In this document: positions 27,719-64,000 of the stretch, in pieces
Numbering within the stretch: the first letter of the stretch is position 1
How the letters are laid out: every line of letters begins with the position of its first letter
NCBI GenBank assembly: GCA_945910005.1
Contig: CAMDTW010000511.1
Coordinates: 23,345-87,344 of the forward strand
From: Isoperla grammatica
Taxonomy: Eukaryota > Arthropoda > Insecta > Plecoptera > Perlodidae
Direction of reading: 5' to 3'
DNA length: 64,000 nt
The notes under the pieces: generated by a model
The model's input: the letters and a program-made list of their open reading frames with translations, nothing else
Told to the model about the DNA's origin: nothing
The model's database searches: none
Program-made: the position numbers and the translations under genes

Positions 27719-28540
27719 TATGACGACTTTAATTATGATTGATTTTGTCTTTAGTTTGGATTAATTTGACGACTACACTGTGACTGCTAAGGTAGATGTC
27801 ATATCATACTATCATATCACGTATCTGAGCATGGTCATGCTCTTTTCTATAAATGAATTTTGTTTCAGTAGCTCACCCATTCAAGAATACCCTGATTGCT
27901 GAGGACATTTAATAGAAATTCAGTAATAAACTTGAATAGTTTATTAATTATATATGATTATTATATTCTCTTACGATTACGACATAATATTATTATTCGT
28001 TATTGTAATTTCAATCAAAATTCTACGAATTTAGAGTACCCACAAGTAATATTTCAGTTACTAGATCTAGTTTGACGATACTTACCTATTGAACTTTGAC
28101 CGCCATTTGGAATGAATACCGTACAAGCAATGTGATAACAATAAGAACTATTTATTTTAACGTATTTATGAGTAAGTACGTTGCTATTATTAATATTGAC
28201 ACCCATTTTGAGAAAATTGACCCCAATCAAGGTCAAAAAAGGTCAAGTGGGTACTTTAATTTTTTTTTTACAGAAATATAATTCATTGAGCTTACAAAAA
28301 ATGAACTTTTAACCTTGCAAACATTTTTCATTATTTAATTAAAATTATTTAAAAAATAACGAATTTGACATTGATCCTAGTTTCGACATAGAAAGCTGGG
28401 TTTGCCAGAGATATATCATGGTTTTTTGAAAAGTGCTCGTTTCAAGCTTTCATTTGATGTATGTCATCCTTTGACCAAAATTTTATACCGACCAGGCCTT
28501 TTTCGAGCGTTATGCAAAGGACCTTAGTCGTTCCTCGCGC
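27719..28540. other. Intergenic, nothing recognised
   Basis: AT-rich; no gene or clear repeat. Confidence 0.5.
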
Positions 28541-28650
28541 GCTCCTCAACTCATCCTTTCCTCAGACTCGCCCAACCACCAATCACAGAGCAGTCCACAT
28601 GGCAATGCTGCTCTGTGATTGGTGGTTGGGCGAGACTGAAGACAGGCTGA
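28541..28650. repeat. Long imperfect hairpin (~52-bp arms)
   Basis: GCTCCTCAACTCA...CACAGAGCAG (28541-28593) folds onto 28608-28650 with a 14-base loop. The inner ~26 bp are perfect and include ACCAATCACAGAG/CTCTGTGATTGGT. It may be a small foldback MITE or a structured transcript; nothing decides between them. Confidence 0.7.
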
Positions 28651-29315
28651 GTTGAGGAGCACCTGAGGACTGACTATGCATTTGACCCTTAATGACCTTA
28701 TATACTTCTCCGCATTCTTATGCATTGCTTATTCAGAGAACTGTCAAGTTAACTACAGGATTTGTTGCTATGGAATTGTTTTATTAAATGCTATTGTCCA
28801 TAAGAAGAACAAACTCCATAGCAACCATTATCAAATTCTATGCTTAACTCGACTCTGAACTCCACCCTTCTCACAATATGATTCTACTGTTGAACAAATA
28901 ATATATTCACAAAAATGTAGAATAATTGCAAATAAAAATAATCGTAGCAGCAATCGTGTCGTTCCATGTCTACTTAATTGAGATATCCTATGCCAAGTTT
29001 TATGACACCCCACTAAATATTTGCAAGTCTGAGATCTAAATTTAAAAGCATATCAAATTGATGGTTGCCAGGGTGAAAACAAGTTATAGACCCTAAATAC
29101 TAAGTGTAGTCATAAGAATGGGTTGGGTATTAATGATATAAAACTGTGCTAGCCTAGATGGTCCAACAGTCAAGTTGCCAATCATTGTTCTCGTCTCGAC
29201 AAGACGTGGAATGTAACAGAGTAGTGACTCTGCTATTCGTACGAGTCGAACAAATAAGTTCCTCCCTTTTCATTTTCCTCCACTCTACCACCTTAAATCT
29301 ATTCGTTCAGTCTTG
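28651..29315. other. Intergenic, nothing recognised
   Basis: No gene or repeat that I can support. Confidence 0.5.
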
Positions 29316-29814
29316 TGATATAATAAGTCCAGCGTAGCTCTGCATGTCGTAAGAGGTGCCGGCCACATGACCTAACAGTTATGTCGTAAAGCAGACCAAC
29401 TCATGGCTAATCTCGTAACCTATTGATAGTTTGCATGTGACGCGATATGATAAGTCCAGCGTAGCTCTGCCTGTCGTAAGAGGTGCCGGCCACATGACCT
29501 AACAGTTATGTCGTGAAGCAGACCAACTCATGGCTAATCTCTTAACCTATTGATAGTTTGCATGTGACGCGATATGATAAGTCCAGCATAGCTCTGCCTG
29601 TCGTAAGAGGTGCCGGCCACATGACCTAACAGTTATGTCGTAAAGCAGACCAACTCATGGCTAATCTCTTAACCTATTGATAGTTTGCATGTGACGCGAT
29701 ATGATAAGTCCAGCATAGCTCTGCCTGTCGTAAGAGGTGCCGGCCACATGACCTAACAGTTATGTCGTAAAGCAGACCAACTCATGGCTAATCTCTTAAC
29801 CTATTGATAGTTTG
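29316..29814. repeat. 127-bp satellite, four units, interrupted by the 34 kb element
   Basis: ATAAGTCCAGC recurs at 29323, 29450, 29577 and 29704, an exact 127-bp period. The fourth unit breaks after GATAGTTTG at 29814, where the element with CACCC ends starts. The bases after the other end of that element (TGCATGT at 63994-64000) are what should follow in the unit (GTTTGCATGTGACGCG), so the array should continue past the window. Confidence 0.95.
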
Positions 29815-29836
29815 CACCCAAAAAACTGTTTGGTTG
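29815..29836 (+). repeat. Left terminal inverted repeat of the 34 kb element
   Basis: Twenty-two bases starting CACCCAAAAAACTG are the exact reverse complement of 63972-63993. Sequence just inside (GGTTGGATCAACTAAA) resembles the right subterminal repeats. Confidence 0.93.
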
Positions 29837-30209
29837 GATCAACTAAAAAAATATGGGTTACTAGGTTTGGTATACTAATATGGGTAGATTCTACTCGCAT
29901 TTAGTGAAAGAGTCTACAATAGGAGTTGAAGGCGGAGTGTTAGTGTAACTGTAATTTTTAGTCAAAGGACGGTTACCTAGGTAGCCAATAACGGCTTGAT
30001 ATTCAATAGCTTGAGGGTATTATTTACGACGATAACCGAAGGTCATCCTCGGAAACATTCGGAAACGCTCGAAAGATCACGTGCTGGCCACTCCATAGGG
30101 CCACTCTTTCGTTCGTGGAGCTAGGCCTAGCAGGTGGATGCTGAGTGCGTTGACCTTTCGTTTCGTCGTTCAAGGCTAGCAACACGTGGTGGAACTTGGA
30201 AGACTGAAG

Positions 30210-59230
<29,021 letters not shown>

Positions 59231-59482
59231 ACCAAAAAGAAGACATCATACTTAAACCACGGCCAGTAACCTATAAAGAAGACAATCTCAAATTTAAGAC
59301 GATCATGTAACTGTAAGTTCAAATTTAAGACAAGTCCACAGTTATTAACAATGAAAATGAATAGGTAGTAGGTACTAATACTATAGGCCTATCTAGGTAA
59401 ATATGCAACTATGATGCTGGTTAGGACGTATAGGCCATAACAACCCTTAATTTGGTAAATTTTGTATATATAAAATCATAAA
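59231..59482. other. Spacer between the SAM gene and the transposase-like gene
   Basis: 252 bases with no clear AATAAA for the SAM gene and no TATA box. The two genes might share a transcript, but nothing proves it. Confidence 0.5.
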
Positions 59483-61984
59483 ATGGATATCAAACCCACT
59501 TGTTATATTTGTGAGCGGCCATTTGCATGTATTGATGCTCTTTTTAAACACATGAAAATATTTCACAACCTTCATGCAAGTAGCCAATTCTTGTGTAAAG
59601 AAATTAATTGCGCTAGAGTTTTTCAATCTATGTATTCCTTTCGTAGGCATTTAATAAATAAACATTCAACTGGTCGACCTGCTTGTCAAAAGAAACTTCC
59701 ACAATCAGATAATTCATTCATCAACAATCATGCATCAACAAGTAACAATGACACTGATCACTTGGGGGGGGAGGCAGATCATAATATTGATGAACCTAAC
59801 CTGGCACCGACAGTTGTTGCATCACAGTTCAAATCTGCTGTTGCACATTCCACCTCCGCCTTCTTAGCTAAACTTTATAATAATTCTTCAGTAACCCGTA
59901 GGCATGTCCAAGAGTTAGTTAATGATACAAGTGAGTTTCTAAGCAGTGGTTTCTCAGGAATTTTAAAAGATAAAGTTATGTATCTCCTGAGAAATCCTAC
60001 ACCGGCATCAGAAAGTGAGTTGATGGAGATCAACGATATGTTTGACATTTTGGAAAATCCATTTGAAAATCTAGATTCGGAATACTTAAGACTTAAACAT
60101 TTCGAAAATTCAGGTGTTTTAATTAAATCTCGGGCGTATGTTATTGGAGTTAGTATGGAGGAACAGAATACAAAAGATGGGCATGTAATATTGTTGCCAA
60201 AAGAAGTAACTGGTCAATTTGTACCAATGAGATTAATTTTAAAGCAGTTTTTTGAGCTTCCTGGTGTCTTAAGTGAAACATTATGTAATGTCAATAACCA
60301 CAAAAATACACCAGAGCCCTTATCATCATTCTTACATGGTACATTGTGGAAAGATAAGTGCAGTACGTATGAAGCTGTGGGAAAAACTGTTTTGCCAATT
60401 TTCATATATTTCGATGATTTTGAAACCAGCAATGCACTAGGTTCTCATGCTGGGGTGCATAAAGTTGGAGCGGTCTACTATAGCATTCCTGCCATTCCCC
60501 TTGAACACCAGTCCTCTTTGGACCATATGTTTTTGGCATTACTTTTTCATTCAAATGATCGAACGCAGTATGGCAATAAGTCAGTTTTTCAAATTCTTAT
60601 AGATGAGTTGCAGTTTCTAGCAACCACTGGTATCACTGTTAATACTCCTGAAGGTGCCATGACCATTTACTTTGTTGTTGGCCTGATCCTAGGAGACAAT
60701 TTGGGGTTGAACTCCATTCTAGGATTTACAGAAAGTTTTAGTGCAAACTATTGTTGCAGGTTCTGTAAAACTCATAAGCATATCCTAAGACGCCAAATAT
60801 CAGAGGATGAATTATCATTACGTAGTATTGAAAACTATGAGGATGATATTGTAACAAATGATATTTCTCTTACTGGAATAAAAGAACAATGTGTTTGGAA
60901 TGTTGTTCCAACCTTTCATGTTACCAGTAATTATGCCTGTGATATCATGCATGATTTACTTGAAGGGGTGTGTTGCTATGATTTGGTAAACATAATGAGA
61001 CGTTTTATTTTTGATGACAAACTTTTCAATGTAGACACTCTAAATGACAGGATTCAATTTTTTGACTATGGCCCACAAGAAATAGGCAATAAACCTACAT
61101 TGATTACAAACGAGAATTTGAGAAAAGGTAGCATTTCTATGTCTGCTTCAGAAATGCTTTGTTTTGTGCGTATCTTTAATTTGCTTGTTGGCGATCTTGT
61201 ACCTACAGGAGATGAAGTTTGGGAATTCTACCTATCACTGAGAGAAATAATTGATCTGGTTACTCGCAAAAGCTTTCCATCTAATTGTACTTCATATCTT
61301 AAAACTATCATTGCAGAGCATAACAAATTGTATCTTGATCTATTTCATGATTTGCTGAAACCTAAACACCATTTTTTGTTGCATTATGCTAGAATAGTTC
61401 TCTGTGTGGGACCTTTAGCTAACATATGGTGTATGATATATGAAGCCAAACATAAAGTTTTGAAAACATTTGCCAATGTGTGTTGTTCCAGGAGAAATAT
61501 TACTTACACACTAGCACTTAAACACCAATTAAAGCTTTGCCAGTATTTTCAAAACCTAAATACTTTTACAAAAGATGTCTTGACTGGGCCTGGTAAGACT
61601 CAAAGCACTGAACATTATGCCAGTGAGTATACATCACTTGATACAACCATATTTCCTGATTCAACCATGTATGAGATTCCTTGGGCTGAAGTGAAAGGAA
61701 CTCGTTATAAGCTTGGTATGGTTCTTGTGACAGCCGTTGATGACCAATGCCCGGTTTTTGGAAAAATTGAAGCTATTCTATTAGATGGTTGTAGACAAGT
61801 CTACTTCATTGTTGCCATTTTAAACACAGTATTTTTTGATATTCACTTGCATGCTTATGAAGTTGCTAACATTCTATCTGCATATAAATGTTTGAGGCAT
61901 GATTTGCTCATAGATTATTCTCCCACCAGCATTCATGTGATTGCAAGTGGAAAAAAGTATATTAACTTTCACGGTTCCTCATAG
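59483..61984 (+). CDS. C2H2 zinc-finger plus transposase-like protein, 833 aa
   Basis: Single-exon frame. Two C2H2 fingers open the protein (C7-C10-H23-H28 and C38-C43-H56-H61). A CCRFC cluster lies at 424-428, then DIMHDLLEG at 487-495, PKHHFLLHY at 627-635 and GPLANIWCMIYEAKH at 643-657. The D-x-MHD-x-LEG and GPL-x-x-x-W-x-x-x-x-E-x-KH signature marks a family I know as uncharacterised, transposase-like proteins in fish and marine invertebrates; the MHD-x-x-x-G box resembles that of CACTA-type (tnp2-like) transposases. I cannot assign the catalytic acidic residues by eye. The gene sits near the right end of the element with CACCC ends and is its probable transposase; the fingers could bind the subterminal repeats. 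The ATG at 59483 is the first in frame. The next polyadenylation signal is at 62215. No stop or frameshift is seen. Confidence 0.8.
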   Translation: MDIKPTCYICERPFACIDALFKHMKIFHNLHASSQFLCKEINCARVFQSMYSFRRHLINKHSTGRPACQKKLPQSDNSFINNHASTSNNDTDHLGGEADHNIDEPNLAPTVVASQFKSAVAHSTSAFLAKLYNNSSVTRRHVQELVNDTSEFLSSGFSGILKDKVMYLLRNPTPASESELMEINDMFDILENPFENLDSEYLRLKHFENSGVLIKSRAYVIGVSMEEQNTKDGHVILLPKEVTGQFVPMRLILKQFFELPGVLSETLCNVNNHKNTPEPLSSFLHGTLWKDKCSTYEAVGKTVLPIFIYFDDFETSNALGSHAGVHKVGAVYYSIPAIPLEHQSSLDHMFLALLFHSNDRTQYGNKSVFQILIDELQFLATTGITVNTPEGAMTIYFVVGLILGDNLGLNSILGFTESFSANYCCRFCKTHKHILRRQISEDELSLRSIENYEDDIVTNDISLTGIKEQCVWNVVPTFHVTSNYACDIMHDLLEGVCCYDLVNIMRRFIFDDKLFNVDTLNDRIQFFDYGPQEIGNKPTLITNENLRKGSISMSASEMLCFVRIFNLLVGDLVPTGDEVWEFYLSLREIIDLVTRKSFPSNCTSYLKTIIAEHNKLYLDLFHDLLKPKHHFLLHYARIVLCVGPLANIWCMIYEAKHKVLKTFANVCCSRRNITYTLALKHQLKLCQYFQNLNTFTKDVLTGPGKTQSTEHYASEYTSLDTTIFPDSTMYEIPWAEVKGTRYKLGMVLVTAVDDQCPVFGKIEAILLDGCRQVYFIVAILNTVFFDIHLHAYEVANILSAYKCLRHDLLIDYSPTSIHVIASGKKYINFHGSS

Positions 61985-62214
61985 ATAACAGTACATATAT
62001 AGTAATATGGTTGTAGTATTACTATTGATTATTGCTATAGGCAATGCCTACTTGATGATTTGTGTTTTATATTTGTGTGGTTTGTGAACATATATACAAA
62101 TGTTTGTGCATGTATATATATGTGTTGGTTTACAAAGTTGGCATATTATGTGCCATTATGACATGATGATGTGTTATGAAATTTGCTTCCATTTGTCAAT
62201 TTTCAATAATAACA

Positions 62215-62220
62215 AATAAA
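62215..62220 (+). terminator. Polyadenylation signal AATAAA
   Basis: AATAAA about 230 bases after the stop of the transposase-like gene; plausible but unsupported by transcript data. Confidence 0.45.
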
Positions 62221-62984
62221 TTTACATTACCATGGTATGAATTATAATATATCATACATCCTAATACAACAAATCACCTCGCGTTTCCTTTTTATGATCA
62301 GGAACATAGACATCACACACCTAAAGAAGCCACTTAATGATTAATGTATTTAAAATGGGTTCAGTGCACTTCAAATTAGGGGTCAATTTTACATTATCCG
62401 AATTATTTAAATGTAGGCATGAAAAATTCTAAATTGTACACTTACAATTTAAAATTAATTGGCCAAATTTGTCAAGTGGTAATCAAATCATTCATGCTAT
62501 GTCTTAGCTGTTTTTGTCTATGTTTCTACATCATAATGCCATATTTATTCCAATTGAATGTATCAAGGGCAGCTTCTATTGGAGGTGGGTAAAAGAAACT
62601 TGTTTACATGTGTATTTAAATATTACAATAATAACAATTAATGCATTATATGAACAGGTGTGGGCACTATCACATTGTTATCATAGAAAAAGAATGGGGT
62701 AGTCAATCCAAAAACGTTTCCGGGCAGGAACTAAAGATTAAAAAAGCCTGGCGATCGGCTCGGCTAAATATTGTCAACTCGGCTATTTGTAACAACTTAT
62801 GCGTACATTAATCATATACTTGTTGCCAAAGCCACTATTTGCTCAATTTCCTTATAGGTATCGTAAAGATGGGTTCAAGCCGGCATCAGATGTAGAAAAA
62901 CTTCAGCCTAAATCGAATTTTTGTCTGCATTCCGAGCTCTGAACCAATGAACTACACATTAAATACCAATTTATTTAATGAAAC
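62221..62984. other. Element interior after the transposase-like gene, nothing recognised
   Basis: AT-rich; the short frame at 62514-62702 has no recognisable feature. Confidence 0.5.
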
Positions 62985-63971
62985 CAGACTATTATTTTAT
63001 AGTTGTACCAACTTTTTTACAGCTATTTTGAACTAAAAAATAAAGTTTCATTAACATAACTTTTTAGTTAAATAATATAAATGACATGGTTAAAATAACT
63101 AAATTATAGGTACGCGCACTACTATTTTATAGTTGTACTACCTATTTTACAGGTCTACGGTACTAAAAGATTTAGCAACCTCAACATTATTATTAGTTGA
63201 ATCAAGTAAATGGCATAGTTAATTTAACTTAATGTAAGGTACGCCAACTATTACTTTATAGTTGCACTAACTATTTTACATGTCTAGTGTACTTAAAGAT
63301 ATGGCAACCTTTACTTTATTTTTAGTTGAACCAAATAAATAGCATAGTTAATTTAACTAAATATTAGTTACACCCACTGTTATTTTATAGTTGTACCAAC
63401 TATTTTACAGGTCTGGGGTACTAATGGATATAGCAAAATCAACATTATTGATAGTTGAACCTACTGAATTACATGGTAACTCTAACTAAATATTAGTAAA
63501 TGTTACTAACTGTTTTTGTTTGATCAACTTTTTTATGGGTTGAGGCCACCAAAACTAAAAAGTAGTTTTAACTAAATTTTGAGTAAACCAGATTATAGGA
63601 TAGTAACTTGTACTAAATGTGAGTAAAGTCAACTAATTTTTTAAAGTTGAATCAACTGAATTACATGGTTACTCTAACTAAATATTAGTAATTGTTACTA
63701 ATTGTTTTTGTTTGATCAACTTTTTTATGGGTTGAGGCCACCAAAACTAAAAAGTAGCTTTAACTAAATTTAGAGTAAACCAAATTATAGGATAGTCACT
63801 TGTACTAAATATGAGTAAAGTCAACTAATTTTTTATAGTTGAATCAACACAACTATTTGGTTGTGACAACCAAAAAATATTACATAAATTATTTAGTTAA
63901 TTTAACTCATAATAATGCTGGCAAATAGTTTACTAAATTTTTTGGTTTGGAAAACTAAAAAAAAGTTACGT
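62985..63971. repeat. Subterminal tandem repeats of the 34 kb element
   Basis: About four units of ~130 bp carry ATTTTATAGTTGTACCAACT (AGTTG at 63001, 63131, 63260 and 63389). They are followed by two ~202-bp units with TGTTTTTGTTTGATCAAC (63511, 63713) and TGGGTTGAGGCCACC. Short GTTGA/CAACTAA words recur throughout. Subterminal repeats are typical transposase-binding regions of CACTA elements. Confidence 0.8.
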
Positions 63972-63993
63972 CAACCAAACAGTTTTTTGGGTG
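63972..63993 (-). repeat. Right terminal inverted repeat of the 34 kb element
   Basis: Exact complement of 29815-29836, ending ...CAGTTTTTTGGGTG, followed by TG and CATGT of the 127-bp satellite. Confidence 0.93.
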
Positions 63994-64000
63994 TGCATGT

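Overview
This is eukaryotic nuclear DNA. It has a ten-exon gene with GT-AG introns, non-LTR and LTR retrotransposons, many short DNA transposons with target-site duplications (TSDs), long (ATT)n runs, minisatellites and one 200-N assembly gap. Frequent TAGGCCTA-type words in the intronic and intergenic DNA, together with the mix of repeats, suggest a marine invertebrate, perhaps a deuterostome such as an echinoderm. That is an impression only. I see no single-copy host gene.

Layout. 1-18124: a Jockey/I-like LINE (end of ORF1, then ORF2) whose ORF2 is split by a 15.0 kb non-coding element (copy A, 1076-16080). 18125-29315: repeat-rich intergenic DNA with a MITE, a second LINE (CR1-like) broken by a hAT-type element, the gap, a GGCCTAG-rich minisatellite, another hAT-type element and several hairpins. 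29316-29814: a 127-bp satellite. 29815-63993: a 34.2 kb element inserted in that satellite, with perfect 22-bp terminal inverted repeats (TIRs) starting CACCC, a TG duplication and subterminal repeats, as in CACTA/EnSpm-like (CMC) transposons. It carries two genes on the + strand: a spliced SAM-domain gene (10 exons, 543 codons, SAMD3-like) and a C2H2 plus transposase-like gene (833 aa). Intron 1 of the SAM gene holds a second copy of the foldback-like element (copy B, 31469-49789), and copy B holds an intact Ty3/gypsy-like LTR retrotransposon (31600-36189, minus strand). The order of events is therefore satellite, then 34 kb element, then copy B, then LTR element.

Copies A and B form one unusual family. 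Each has 20-bp CCCTG...CAGGG termini and an apparent 2-bp duplication. Each also has a 74-bp minisatellite at the left and a 71-bp minisatellite at the right that look like diverged inverted versions of each other, a ~113-bp minisatellite, a ~1.5 kb palindrome with tRNA T-arm-like sequences, several tRNA-like relics, and no credible protein gene. The architecture resembles Drosophila foldback (FB) and sea-urchin TU elements at much larger size. The transposase that moves them is not evident in either copy.
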